This document shows positions 9,596-22,100 of a stretch of 64,000 nucleotides of DNA, piece by piece. Source of the DNA: Thelonectria olida. Its lineage: Eukaryota; Ascomycota; Sordariomycetes; Hypocreales; Nectriaceae. Position 1 is the first letter of the stretch, and each line of letters starts with the position of its first letter. Where the stretch lies: the NCBI GenBank assembly GCA_020736575.1, contig JAGPYM010000005.1, positions 1,054,001 through 1,118,000 on the forward strand. Direction: 5' to 3'. A program made the translations under genes and the position numbers. The notes under the pieces are model-generated. The model was not told the DNA's origin and ran no database searches. It saw only the letters and a list, made by a program, of their open reading frames with translations.

Positions 9596-11685
9596 ATGAA
9601 GACCTCAAATCGTCCTGATGAGTGGAAGATTGAGCAGGGACTGTCTGGAGCTGTGCTCCCAGTCCTTGACATGACTGGGCCTGAGACCAAGGTCCTGGCT
9701 CTGCAGACTTTTGGCCCGCTCACCTCGAATGAGCAAGCCATCAAGGCTGTCGGCAACCGCGACACTCTCTTTGCTCGTGAGCGAAAGGGTTGGAAAGGGT
9801 GAGTGAACATATTTCAAACCCCGACGAGTCGCATGACTCCAAGGTCAATGTTGGTTCAATGCTCAATCGAATTGATTCATTCCAAGATTCGTCGAGTGGG
9901 AAAACTATCCCTCAAAGAAGGAGGCTGCGCACAGCATCTTGACTTCTCAGACATTTCCGCCCAACCCGGAGTTCCAGCTCGGCCCTATTCCTGGAACCAA
10001 CCCAGTTCTTCCTGGCACGCACTGGAAGATGTGGCACCATGCCGTCGGCGGAGAGCTCGACAGCGTCCCGGAAGACTCTTGGGCCACTGTTCTCAAGGAG
10101 AAGCATCCTGATATGCTTCATCTCCTGCAGGTACCGACTCGTATCCTATTGAATAAACATGAACTAAAGAGCTAACAATCTCGCGGTTTCCGTACAACGG
10201 CGAGCCTCCCAAGCGTCTTGTGACCGCCAAGGAGATAACTCCGAATTCTCTGCATTTTGTGAGAAATCACGGAGGGATTCCGCTGATTGACAAGGAGGAG
10301 TACAGCTTCCTGATGGATGGCCTGGTGGCAAACCCTCGTTCATTCACCCTGGATGATCTCATGGATGAGTCTAAGTTTCCACGCATGGAAAAGACAATTA
10401 CCATGCAGTGCTCTGGAACTCGTCGCATTGAGCAGATCCTCAAGTACGCTGGTCAAGGTGATGAGGTTCCCCAGGCGCCTTGGGCTGAGGGCGCAATTGG
10501 CACCGCCCGGTACGTCGGCGTCAGCCTCAAAAAGGTCATCAAAGCCTGCGGAGGCTTGATTGATGGCGCCAAGCATTTGGAATTCTACGGCGCCGATACC
10601 TACTTCAAGGACGACAAGACGATGAACTATCTCGTCAGTGTTCCATGGTCCAAGGTCAAGGCGCACGAGGTGATGCTGGCTTGGGGGATGAACGGAGAAG
10701 TCCTGCCCAGAATTCACGGGTATCCCTTAAGAATTGTCGTCTTTGGGTATATTGGGGCCAGATCTGTGAAATGGTTGTATCGCATCAAAGCCAGTACGTA
10801 TCGATGATTCTGGTGGAAGCTCTCGCTAACATACCCCAGTCAAGGAACCCTCCCGCGCGCCTGTCCAGAGCCAGGAGTATCTGTACTTCCCTCAACAGGT
10901 AGGAAAGCACAACTTGAAGCTGACGGACGGTATCCAAATCCAAGAGATGCCAGTTAGCTCGGCAATCATGTCGCCGTGGACAAAGCAGGTCGTCATCCAC
11001 AAGGGCAAGATCCGTTGCAAAGGGTGGGCTTACAGGTAACGTCATTGCATTTATATTCGCTTGTGACTGGAATTCTTACGAGAAATGGACTGTACAGTGG
11101 TGGAGGCAGATGTTAGTCAAAGGTCCAAGATGAAGATTTAGACGACATTGGCTTACATTAGTCCAGGGACCGAACGGGTTGAACTGTCATCCGATGGCGG
11201 CTTCAACTGGTACACTGTTCCCGTCGAGAACCTCTCAAAGAAAAGAAAGGTATTGGCAACGTCAATGCCATATATTACCTTCGGCTAACAGGGTTTAGTG
11301 GACCTGGAGGACGTGGGAATTCGATCTCCCCTGCGATGTCGAGGGTTGGGTTGAAATCGTTTGTAGAAGCTGGGCAAGTTGTCTGCACCTCAGCCTCTAA
11401 TGTCGAGGACTAATTGATCGAAAGGATAACTCGCTGAACACCCAGCCCAATGATGTTCGCACGTCTTGGAACTGGGGTTTACACATTACGAGCTCTTGTC
11501 ACCGACTTTCGGTGTACAGCGTCAACGAGACGAGACCAGCGACCAAGGCTCGCCTTGACGAGTTTGAAAAGGAGGGCATCCCGTTTGGCCCCATCACCGT
11601 CCCGCTTCCATTCCCCAGCCAGAGCTGGGAAGATTATGAAAAGTACTGGCGGGAGCAGGATCCGCGTGATGCGGAGGATGATTAG
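9596..11685 (+). CDS. Molybdenum sulfite oxidase family protein without a b5 domain
   Basis: Molybdopterin oxidoreductase, predicted to oxidise sulfite to sulfate. Eight exons (9596-9798, 9887-10130, 10172-10793, 10840-11035, 11098-11111, 11167-11249, 11299-11373, 11425-11685) give 565 residues. The Mo domain has the cofactor-ligand Cys in TITMQCSGTRR, followed by GARSVKWL near the domain end. The second half carries the dimerisation domain with the conserved pieces SSAIMSPW, GGFNWY and NTQPNDVRTSWNW. The first 110 residues show no HPGG haem-binding motif, so the cytochrome b5 domain of animal sulfite oxidase is absent, as in the plant oxygen-using enzyme. No PTS1 is visible (C-terminus DAEDD). 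Odd features are a GC-AG intron (11374-11424), a 14-nt exon (11098-11111) and an ambiguous acceptor near 10171. It is divergent from the catalase. A nitrate reductase-like enzyme of other substrate is the main alternative. Confidence 0.88.
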
Positions 11686-12900
11686 TGCGGTCTGTTGGCG
11701 GTTCGTTGTTTGGTGATGCGGCACAACACGGCCGCCGCCTGTCAGGCACAGACGGACTAACATGAGGGAGCTCCAAATGTGTCGATATGTCAACAAGTAC
11801 CTATTTATTTATTTTCCATCTTTACGCGTTGATCAACTTCGTTGCGTCAATACCACGCAGGTTCTTTGGTAAGTTACATTGAAGCACTAGTGGACTTCTA
11901 GACCTCAAGCAGAACCACATCTGGGGAAGAGAGTTCTTTGGAAGACCTGCGGATGACACCTCGGCCATGCGACGGTTGACTAAGTAGGTACGTAGTCGAG
12001 GACATTGAAGAAAAGCGGTCATGACAACTCGAGGCGTGAAAGTTGTCCAGGGCAATGTCACTCGCTTCGTCTGTCCGAAAAGGGCAATTTCCCAAACGGG
12101 ACGAGGCCCTTGGGCTTTGGGCCCCTCAGAAGATTCGCGTGACCCCCACCATCTCCATGCATTTTTCCCGTCTTCGCTGAGGTCTCCGATCGGCCGGTCT
12201 TTCCCAATGATGGATGGCCGCATGGCCATGGCATCTGAATCTGCCGAGTCATGGGGTAGCCAGATGAGCATTGTTCTCTCCTCGAACTGGGGAGAGATGC
12301 GGAGTGAGAGCTGGAGACGGCCTGCGTCCCCACCTGCGGCCCCCAGGTTTGGCAAGAGCCAACGCGGGGCTGTCCACTTGCCTAAATGGGAGACTGGCAA
12401 GCTGCCCATCGGCGGTACCTGCCTGGCGAGGGCATGCCGTCTCCACGCACCAGCAGGGGTTGAGCGCCTCACTACTGCACCATCTGCGTCCGTCGAGACG
12501 GCATTTCACAACTCGCCCTCCCAACGCGGATCTATCGTCTTATCCATTGGCTGGAACTGTCTCCGATCAGCCATCGCGAACAGCTTGTGGCTGCGGAGAC
12601 GTCCGCCTTGTCCACCGCTCTCACTGGTTCAAGCCCGAGGCATCATGACCAACATGGGGACCTCCGTCGCGACCGGTGTCATGAGGGGCACACATTTCCG
12701 AAGGGTATAAGTTTCTGGAGCTCGCTCATGGAAGATGGCTGCTCTCTGTTCTCCCAGCAGCTCAATTGGCTTTCGACACGTCCCCCCGCTTGTTCTCGAC
12801 TTCAGCGTCTTGTCTCGCCAACAACGGCCGTCTTCAGACCTCGTCCAGCTGTCTGCCCGTGCTCCGTCTCCTCCCTCACCTCTTCCTCGCTCAATTCATC
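11686..12900. other. Intergenic, promoter of the Gfo/Idh/MocA gene
   Basis: No supported gene; the overlapping frames on both strands are low-complexity Arg/Ser/Pro-rich shadows. The last 70 bases are pyrimidine-rich (ccgtctcctccctcacctct), as expected of a leader directly before the ATG at 12901. Confidence 0.45.
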
Positions 12901-14016
12901 ATGTCCAAGAAGCTTCAAGTCGCCGTTGCCGGTCTCGGCCGAATGGGTGCTCGTCATGCTCTCAACTTCCACAACCGAACTCCCCGCGCCGAGCTTGTTG
13001 CTGCCTTCACTCCCGTCCAGAAGGAGGCCGATTGGGCTCGCGTCCACCTCGAGGGCGTCACCATCTACAACGACTATGACGAGATGCTGAAGCACCCTGG
13101 CCTCGAGGCTGTCGTCGTCGCCACCGTCACCACTGCCCACGCCGAGGAGGCCATCAAGGCCATTGAGGCCGAGAAGCACGTCCTGTGCGAAAAGCCCCTT
13201 AGCACTAGCGTTGAGATTGTAAGTCCCGTCATTCCTCGTCCTCGATTCGATGCGTCGCTGATGTGATGCTCCCAGTCGCAATCTGTCGTCAATGCCGCCT
13301 CCAAGAAGCCTCATCTCAAGGTCATGTGCGGCTTCTCTCGTCGATTCGATGCAAGTTACCGCGATGCCTTCAATAGAATGGACAACGGCACCATCGGCCG
13401 TCCCTCTGTCTTTCGCTCCCAGACCTGCGATAGACTTGACCCCTCCGGTTTCTTCGTCGCCTACGCCGAGTTCTCTGGCGGCATTTTCGTGGACTGCAAC
13501 ATCCACGATATCGATCTTGCTCTCTGGTACTTCGGCCAGGACTCAATTGTCAAGAGTGTTGTCGCCACCGGCATCACTGCCGTTCAGCCCGAGCTGCGCA
13601 AGCACAAGGACGTTGACAACGGCGTCGGTATTGTCGAGTTCTGGGGCGGCAAGATCGCCTACTTCTACTCTTCTCGCATGATGGCTGCTGGTCAGCATGA
13701 CATGACTGAGATTATCGGCACCGAGGGCAAACTGTCTATCAACGCCAACCCCACCGGCAGTCTCGTGGAGATGCACGAACCTGCTGGCGTCCGAAGAGAA
13801 ATTCCTCACGATTATTATGGCCGATTTGAACATGCTTTTGTCACTGAGGCCAACGAATTCACCGCTGCCTGTCTGGACAACAACAAGCTTCCATTCAAGC
13901 TCACCGGTGCCGTGCAAGCCGTTAAGATCGGATGCGCCCTCCAGGAGAGTCTTAACTCTGGCCAGAAGATTAATTTTGACGAGACTGGCCGCCGAATTGA
14001 GAACGTGAAGCTGTAG
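12901..14016 (+). CDS. Gfo/Idh/MocA family NAD(P)-dependent oxidoreductase (inositol 2-dehydrogenase-like)
   Basis: Two exons (12901-13218, 13276-14016) joined across a 57-bp GTAAGT...CAG intron give 352 residues. The N-terminal Rossmann fold has the dinucleotide-binding GLGRMGARH at residues 11-19, and the family Lys lies in LCEKPLS near 98-104. The C-terminal half holds the alpha/beta substrate domain with FVDCNIHDIDLALWYFG, where the His-Asp pair around HDID is the usual catalytic region. Family members oxidise or reduce sugars and polyols; the closest described type is myo-inositol 2-dehydrogenase, but D-xylose, glucose-fructose or trans-dihydrodiol substrates cannot be excluded from sequence alone. 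No signal peptide or peroxisomal signal is visible, so it is probably cytosolic. An inositol-type transporter lies further along the window. Confidence 0.9.
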
Positions 14017-15600
14017 GGTACTGAATTGCGAAGGTACCTAATCCCTGTATATAAGTTATAGGTCAAAACAACCATCTCAGGCCCAAAATAATGAAGAGGC
14101 CTTTGCGTGTTCCTTCTATCCCTTCTAAGTTATACCTAGATGCAAAAGTTAAAAAAGAAATATGAAAAAAACCCTGTCCGTGTATCGAATTAGAGAGCTC
14201 TTCTTCGAACCCTCTCCCGTCAGTGAACCTCAAGCCAAAGCTCAAGTACCAACTCCTCACGAAGCCGATGTCTGCTGACATCTGAGATGTTTGTTCTCTC
14301 ACTACATGAGATACCTAAGGTCCTGGCCTTGCTGAAGAAGCATGAACGTAAGCTCGTTTGTGATTGGGTGGGCATGGGCCAGTTTAAACATGATGTCGTT
14401 TGAAGCGGCGCTGCGTTCAGACGTATCAAATAGCTTAATCTGAGCAATTTGCTGCGAGGTTGCCATGTTGAATACCTTTCCAAGGCAGGTAGGGAGGATA
14501 ATAGGTCAGTGGAATCTTCCAGAAGAAGGAAATTCTTCACTCGGCATAAAAACCTTCTTCTCTCCCCCAGTCTCTACAGAAGTTGCCCCGTGTTCCATCT
14601 TTTGCATCAAACATCCTCATACTTAGCGACCAGCTATAACCTCAGGTTCGTCATACGGATACAACATTATATGCTGTCTGCTTCTGACATTTTAATCCAG
14701 CCATCCAACTCGCTCCAAATTCGGGACCTAGAAGCCGGCTGTGAGGCCAGTCACCAAGGCCACGAACACTACCAGAATGCCATCGACGCCTTCCACACCA
14801 ACCCAGTGGCAATCTCTGAAGTACTGGCAAAGAGAGCATACCTGCCAAGACGGAGAATGTCGATCCCAAAGCGGCCAGACATCAGCCTTGGGACAAGCGC
14901 CATCGACACCTTCAACACCGACCCAGGATATCACTTGACTGTGCCTCGACTCTTCGCAGAGTAGCTCGAGACTGAATTGCATGCCCTACTTGGGAACGAT
15001 GCTGAGGCCAAGCGAACCATCTCGTATGGCAAGTGGGCTCCTCGCACAACCACTTTCCGTCAACGACATCATGGTCCAGACTCTATATAGTACGTCTGAA
15101 AGGTTCTTTTTTGCTGAAGCCGGGCAATGACCTCAAGAGTGGCAGAAGCCGGTACTCATATGAACCAGCTCTCTTCGTGCAATCAACAGCAAGTTATCGG
15201 TAAACAAGCTGTCGCACGGGGACTTGACCCTTTGTCAAAGGTGGCGACAGGCGAGACTAACACACTTGGATTGACTTTAACCCCAGGGGACCTTGCCCGC
15301 CCGAGCTTGGAGTTTGCCGCTTAGGGATCACGTTAGGAGTGAGATTAGGAGTGGAATTTCGGTCACCGCTGGATTCGCTCCCATAGCAAGTAGGACTAGG
15401 AGAAATGGATCCTTCGTTTCGTCTTCGGCTCGGCAGTCTCTATTCACTATCTATTAAGCTCACTTTGGGTACGGCCCGGATGCCAGAATCATGCGTGTAA
15501 CTTCCATCTTAATAATGTCTCGTTTCCGTGTCTCTCGGCCTGGATGATGACTTGCTTGATATTGTTTGTATAGTATCCGCTGATAAAGACAATTGTTCTA

Positions 15601-15650
15601 ACTGTTTTAAGATTTAAACAAGTAGTAGCTAGGATTTAGTAAAAGAAATA
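15601..15650 (+). repeat. Diverged short direct repeat, copy 1
   Basis: Fifty bases that match 15727-15776 at 42 positions without a gap. All eight differences are A/G transitions on the plus strand. The unit begins actgttttaagattt and contains agtagtagctag. It lies in A/T-rich, gene-free sequence. Confidence 0.7.
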
Positions 15651-15726
15651 CTATTAGGTCGTTTAATTTGAGATGTAATATTAATATTAAAGCGATTAGT
15701 AACTAAGGGAAAGATAATTTATTTTG

Positions 15727-15776
15727 ACTATTTTAGGATTTGGACGAGTAGTAGCTAGAATTTAGTAAAAGAAGTG
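15727..15776 (+). repeat. Diverged short direct repeat, copy 2
   Basis: Second copy of the 50-base unit, 126 bp downstream of the first, beginning actattttaggattt. This copy carries G at six of the eight variable sites, copy 1 at two. The pattern resembles, but does not prove, repeat-induced point mutation. Confidence 0.7.
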
Positions 15777-18628
15777 GTAAGTTCTGGAATGGCAAGCGGG
15801 GGATAGAAAAAGGGCCGGTCTCTTTATATATCATCGATTGGCAACACTTCCTCCAACAGAAAGTCTCCTGCTTTAGCTATACATTTGGACACACGTTGGC
15901 CATGATATGGCGCATTGGCGCGTTCTATATCTCGAATCGCTGTCCCCACTTTAAGCAATCCTTTTTTAGGTCCAGCAGCTTTTCACTGGGTACCTAAACT
16001 GAAACGATTTGATTCTCGGCTACAATACTTATTCGCCTCTTCTATCTCTAATCCGGAGGACTCCCCAGGCACATAGACAATATCCCCATTCTTCCAATAA
16101 CTTTCAAACTTCAATGCCCCTTCTCTGTCTCGGACTAAACCGTATCCTCGCCTGTGTAATAGGCATCCCTGTTTCTCGGGGCCCATTGCCAATACTGAAA
16201 CCAGGGTCATCGTGTGTTACCTCTCCAGAAGCGAAACTGGCCTTGTCGCTGCAGGTATCGCTGATAGTCCTCGTTTCGTTGACTCTCATGCCGCCTATTG
16301 TCCCCTCGCTCCTCGGTAGTCACTGCTTGGCCAGGTCTTGAGATGCCTTGGGGAAGGTGACCGGAAAAAGGCCCAGCTTGACGTTCTCTTCATCCTGTTC
16401 TATCATACTGTATTAGTATGGGCCGCAGGAAAGAGGGTGGAATGGGATTGCCTCCTCCGCTGAAGATCTTCTTGACTTCCGGGAAATTCTGTGCGGCCAC
16501 CCTCCCGAGGGCTGCAATGTATCGAAGAGGGCTCCATCTTGTCGAGGCCCAAATGAGTGAAGTATCGGAAGGAAAGCATCGGGGAGTTTTCGCTCTCTAT
16601 AAAGATGTGGAAGGAATTGGGAGTTCTGGCATGCTAAGCGCCGGGGAGACGTGTCAGGAAGAGAGGAATCAACGTTAATAATAGACGCAACATACGTTGA
16701 GACTGACGTAACCAACAGAATTGTAAGATGGTGTCGCGATGCTTTAATGGGGGGAAGTTAAAGAGTTGATTGATGATGTCTCGGTTAAGTTCCGTCTCCC
16801 TCCACAGTTAATCTCGATGCCCTTATAAGGACACCCGAGGAGCCTCCTTCCTCACGAGGAAGCAAATCTCCTCTTGCTTTTTCAACCCCGCCGGGTCCTT
16901 CCAAAACAACTCAGCAGCAGCAGCAGCAGGTTGTTTCTCCAGCGATGTTCCCCAACAAAGATTTCCTCATTATCACTCAACATGCCCACCAGGATCCCCA
17001 ACCAGCAACGTCAAGAGTCGTCGTCCTCAAAATCAACAAAAAGCAAGTAACTCCATGATCCCCGTTCATTGTAGAGTAACACCTCCCATTGTATCGATGG
17101 TTGCCCTTCGCTGCTGCATCAATCTCCATGCATCCATCCCCAGTCCCAGCAATGTCTTGCGAGCGTTGATGCGCATCAGGCAGCACCTCCATGTTGTGGT
17201 CGCTTCGACAGACTTTTGCAGCGATTGGTCTGTAGCTGTGTGCAACCCATCTTTCGACAAACCTCTACCGGCATTGTTCGCAACTGTGCCGGGCTGTTCT
17301 CTGCGGTTCAAACGATGTCGATTAAGGCGGCTACCTGATCCTCACTCACGAGGTCCTCAATGGAACTGGTGACTGCCTCAAGCCTTTCCGCCACCTCGCC
17401 CAGATTTTCCAGCGATGCCTCGCACGAATCTCTCATCCGCTCGTAGTCAGTTATCGCGTAGGTAGTTCGCTGAATTCTCTAGTACCTTAAACGGTCCTGC
17501 TCTCTATTGTGACAACTTTTATCGTAGCTTCCCCGGTAAATGGTAGCAATTATAGATAGACTGTATCGCCGACTTCCAGCATTGCCGGGTTGTGTAACTT
17601 GTCGTATCTTGTCTCCTCCCATTGCGGCGAAATCCATTGCATGTATCGCCCCGATTGCATATGACTCCTTATCATGTGCAGGGCATCTGAGTCCATTTTG
17701 TTCTTCTTTGTCACCACATTAGGATCCTATAGCAGCTTATTTGGCGATCTTTACATCGGCGTGCCCAAGGAGTTATTTAGCTGGAATTGTAAAGTTGGTA
17801 TTATCGCAATTGAAGGGATGTCGGATGTTTCTGCGTGAAGTCGAATGCCGACTTCCACTGCCTGGTTAATTTTTTAACCAAGGCCATCACCTTACGGGTA
17901 ATACACTGTGGTTATCGCCAGTCTGGCTTTGAGTATCTGAGACATGTCGTCAGACGTTGGATATGAACTTCGGGTTTCGATTACTGGTTCTCTTTGTCAT
18001 TATTCTCTAGTTATAATGCAACAAGCTCCGCACTAACTAACCACCGCCATCACACACGCCTGTGCACCGGTGCACGTCTCCCGGGGGCTCCCCAGAGGTA
18101 TTGTCGACATGGCTGAGATAACCGTATCAGGCGTCACCTTGAACGGGACTGCATACAAACTACATCTCCGTTATGGAAATATTCGAGTGCCCCAACTGCA
18201 ATAGACACTAGCTATACTATCGACTTTGAAACTAGTTAGTATGTGGATCTACCATGCTGATGCGCCGGATGTATTGTCTCGGGGCTGCTTTGGGTCAATG
18301 TCAACCAACACCACCATGAATAACGCGTGCGACTCAATAAATGAGATTCGTATGTGCAATGGCTGAGTGCTGGCTGGTCGGTTTGCGCGAGGTCTTTGTG
18401 AACTCTACTATCATAACATAAGTACCTACCTGGCACACTTGGTGGGGGACGGGCGGCTAGCGCATAAGCACCACGATCATCGAGGCTCAGGTTCACAGCG
18501 AGGGCCAAGGAAGCAGTTTGGCTTGATGAAATTGGACGGCGAATTGAGATTTTAATTGAGTAAATTTTGTGTGACATGTCCCCGTTTCGTTGCCTCGAAA
18601 GTTTATGTAAATATAACCCCGAACAGAC

Positions 18629-18630
<2 letters not shown>

Positions 18631-18661
<31 letters not shown>
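18631..18661 (+). repeat. Poly-A run of 31
   Basis: An uninterrupted homopolymer of 31 A, preceded by cgaacagacct and followed by gccagaaat. It may be a slippage-prone simple repeat or the tail of an old retroposed sequence. No target-site duplication was evident by eye. Confidence 0.9.
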
Positions 18662-18662
<1 letters not shown>

Positions 18663-19194
18663 CCAGAAATAAGCAATGACACCCGATCGTGTCTTTCATC
18701 TCAGTGTTGATTATATAGGCCACAAGCATCGTGTTCTGGACAATCCCTCTTTCAGATCGCCGAGTATCAACCGTCCCAGCCAGCCCACCGCAAAACCCTC
18801 CATGGCTTGGCCACTAGAGTCCCATCCTTGCCGAAAAAAGAGAAATAAAGAGAGAAAGAAGATGTGTTGTTGGCGTTGTAAAGAAACCAGGTGTCGAGAA
18901 AGAATAAATAAGACTGTGTCGTAGAAACTCTAGGCACGCTGCATGTTCGCATCGCGTGCCAAATAAATCAATATCCCCTGCTGCTCCTTCCTATATCATC
19001 CCTTTTGACCGTTACCGACAGTAAACTCCAAATACCAAGATCCCACTTTTCTAGAAAACAGATACCCATTTATCGTACAGAAGTCATTTCAGCAAAACGA
19101 GATGGGGCAATTAAGGACGTAGAAGTGATCAAGTGGAGTGTTGTTCAGAGGCTTCGTTTGAGATTGAGAATCGTGTCGTCTCATTCCCCGTCCT

Positions 19195-22100
19195 CTAGCA
19201 CCCATCATCGTCACATTCGCTCAAGCTTCCGTATCCGGTATCTGATTCCATGCCGACCACGCTCTTGGTGATGACCAGACATCGCTCCACAACCTTTTCT
19301 CGCGTCTCCGAGGCCACTCCGCACTTCTCGCCGGGGGGACCTCCCATCCAGAGACGGAGGCTGCCTGCCAATCGCTCCAGGGACGTTTGGAATGTCTCGG
19401 CAGCGTTTCTATGAATGAAGAGCTGCTCCATCAGCTCAACAGCTGCGGTACATCCAAGAAACGACATATCAGCTGCACTGCCTCGGGTCATGATGGAGTC
19501 AATCAGACGGAGACCTTTGTGAGGAATGCCGGCAGTGCTTTCAATTCGCTGAAGGTGGGCAATGGCCATTGCGCATCGCAACGCGAGACGGAGATCGGGA
19601 GTCGACACTTGAACACTCGAGTCGATGATTGCGGTTGAAGTGCCAAGCAAGGCATCCGCCTTATCAGTTCCCATGGCCTGGAGGGCTGCGGCAATATTCG
19701 CACCACGAGATTTGCCAACCAAGACTGCACGGGCCACAATGGCGCGAGCCTGGGCAATAGATCCAATTGGTGTGACCTTGATCACCAACTCAATATCCTC
19801 AGCCCGAGTCCGCAGAACATCCTCACCCTTGCCCATGCTGCCCACCAGGATACGGTGCAGTCTCTGGGTCGACCACCAGGCAGCCACGGCATCCATAGGC
19901 GATCCTATCGCGGTATCGTCCACCACAGCATCCATTCCGTCCATCGGATTCGTAACGTTGTAGTCGGTGTCAGAATTGAAGGCCAGGTTGTGTGCGCGTT
20001 GAATAACATCGTCGTTGAGAACATCGTCGCTCTCTTGCTCCACGAGCATGGTGAGGTACTCTGGCAATTCGTCTTCGTGCACGTCCGTTGATCCGTTGCT
20101 CATCTGAATGAGAAGTCGGTTCAGCTGACGAGCCTCGTTCCACATGGACCTTGCGAGCTTGGAAGCAATGGCGTTAATGGCGCCTAGGTGCAGTCTGTTT
20201 TGGCTGAGATCCCAAAGGAGCACGCGAATGTGCAGGGCCTTGGTCATGAGTCGGATTGGTGAGTCGGGGAGGGTGCCCGACGCGAGGAGAGTCAAGACTA
20301 GACGGCTTTTGTTGATTTCCACATCACCGCCTGCCAATTGGGAGTCGAGCGCAATAGACCAGGCCTTCACACGGGCAGTCTCCTGTTCCTCGGTGAGACC
20401 AGTGAGCATCTGGTAGCCGTGCACCCCGATAGCGTTGCGCACGCTAAGCTTGAGCGTCTTGAGCATGAGCGCCGCCGCCTCGAGGAAGAAGTTGTGGCGG
20501 GGAACCCAGACCGTCTGAATGGCCGTCAGCCAGGCCTGTTGTCGCACATGGATCGGGGAAGCCAGTGAGGGGGCTGCCTGTAAGACACCGACCTGGGGCT
20601 TTTTCGGTTTCGGTTGCGCCGGGGCGAAGATTGAGGGCACAAAAACCCAGAGGACAGCACCAAGAAGCAAGAGTACCCGGAGGGATGTGTGGACGTGGTA
20701 TCCCATGTAGTTGATGTCCAGACATGAGGCCACGCCCCTGAGGAGACCCAAAGGCATGGCAAATAGACCACGGCCCTCAGGTTTTTCATTGCTGACTTCG
20801 TCTTCCCGTATGGCCTCGAGAATCATTAGACCCGCCAGAGAGCCGACCATTAGCTTACCGAAATATGGTCCTGCGTTGTTCCATCGGTTCTGCTGCACTT
20901 GATGTTGCTGCTGAATTTGCTGTTGTCGGATCAGGGCGGGGTTGCCACCACGGTACGGTTGCTGTGGCACTGGGTAAGGCTGGCCGGCAGCCATCTGGGC
21001 TGAAATGATGCGCTTCATATCATCCGGAACCTGGATCATTCCCGCAGGCGGAGCACTTCCATCCGGCGAGGCTGACATGGGAGAACCGACGAATTGCTGA
21101 GCATCTTGGGCGTACTGGATCGGAGTCGGTGGTTGCTGGAGAGGAGTGATGGCCCCATTCATGGCCCCGGCCATGAAGAGTTTTTCGAACGCGGCGATTC
21201 TCGCTTGCATAGCGCCGTTCTCGTCAAGGAGTCGATTATTACGCTTCTCCAAATGTCGAATATACTCGGTCGCCTTGCTGAGAACCTAAGGTCTGTATTA
21301 GCCACGTCCCCGACTGTTAGTGTCGCGCCCCCATCCAGAAACTTACGGTCGCCTTGTTTAGCTTGTGAGCTGGGGTCAAGCCGTGAAGCTCTTCGCGGTC
21401 CTCAGTCGTGTCTTCGCCTCGGGCGCTCTTGGACATGATGCGAAGACTGGGGACGCTGTCTCGCAGGGCGGCAATCTTGTCATTAAGATTGGTTCTATAC
21501 CGCTTCTCAATCATGTTGTGGGCCGTCTTCTTAATAGGTTGGTTGCCATCGTCATCTTCCTCTTCCTCCTCAGGATCAACCGAAGACTTTCGCTTTCGTG
21601 ATGCTTTAGAGGACATTTCAGCAGGGTCTGGTGAAGAGAAAACCCCCATTTTAGCCTCACCTGTCGCCGAGTCGGGACTCGAGGCGCTCTTGGGGGACTG
21701 GTACTGCAAGTGCGGCGGCATTGCGATGTTGCGAAGCTTCTCCTGCAGTGCAGGAGTTAAAGAGCTAATGGCTCGGGGTGGAAGGCTGCCGTTGTCTAGA
21801 GGATGACCGTGTGGGATAGGCGGGTTCGATGGTAAAACGGCGTAGAGTGAATCGGGGCTTAGAGTAGTGGGTGCGAGGCCTTCGAGGCCGGCAGAGACGG
21901 GAAGCTGGAGTTGGGATTGCTGATCCTGACTGAGAGAAAAGTCCCAAGGGGCAGTCTGATAACCAGGCTGGGTAGGAGGCGCGGTGCGAGAGGGGTCATA
22001 CGAGTCGTAGGGGGGGGTGCCCGTGAATTGCCAGGCTGCGGTATCGTAGTAAGGCTGGGTAGGAGGACGAGGGTGGTTGTTGGAGGAGGAGGAGTCGTTG

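Larger units (their letters stand above)
14017..19194. other. Long gene-poor region
   Basis: No gene could be supported in about 5.2 kb. A promoter-like stretch at 14541-14580 (cataaaaa followed by cttcttctctcccccag) and an intron-like piece ending tttctgacatttaatccag-style near 14700 precede a short open frame to 14964 with a duplicated AIDxFxTxP peptide, too weak to call. The region 15590-15790 is A/T-rich and holds a diverged repeat pair. A short CAG run lies near 16915, a 31-nt A tract at 18631, and A/G-rich simple sequence at 18825-18910. It may be decayed sequence. Confidence 0.5.

Noticed and set aside
12021..12710. 229-codon plus-strand frame before the Gfo/Idh/MocA gene
   Set aside because: Low-complexity composition with equally long frames on the other strand; read as promoter and leader DNA.
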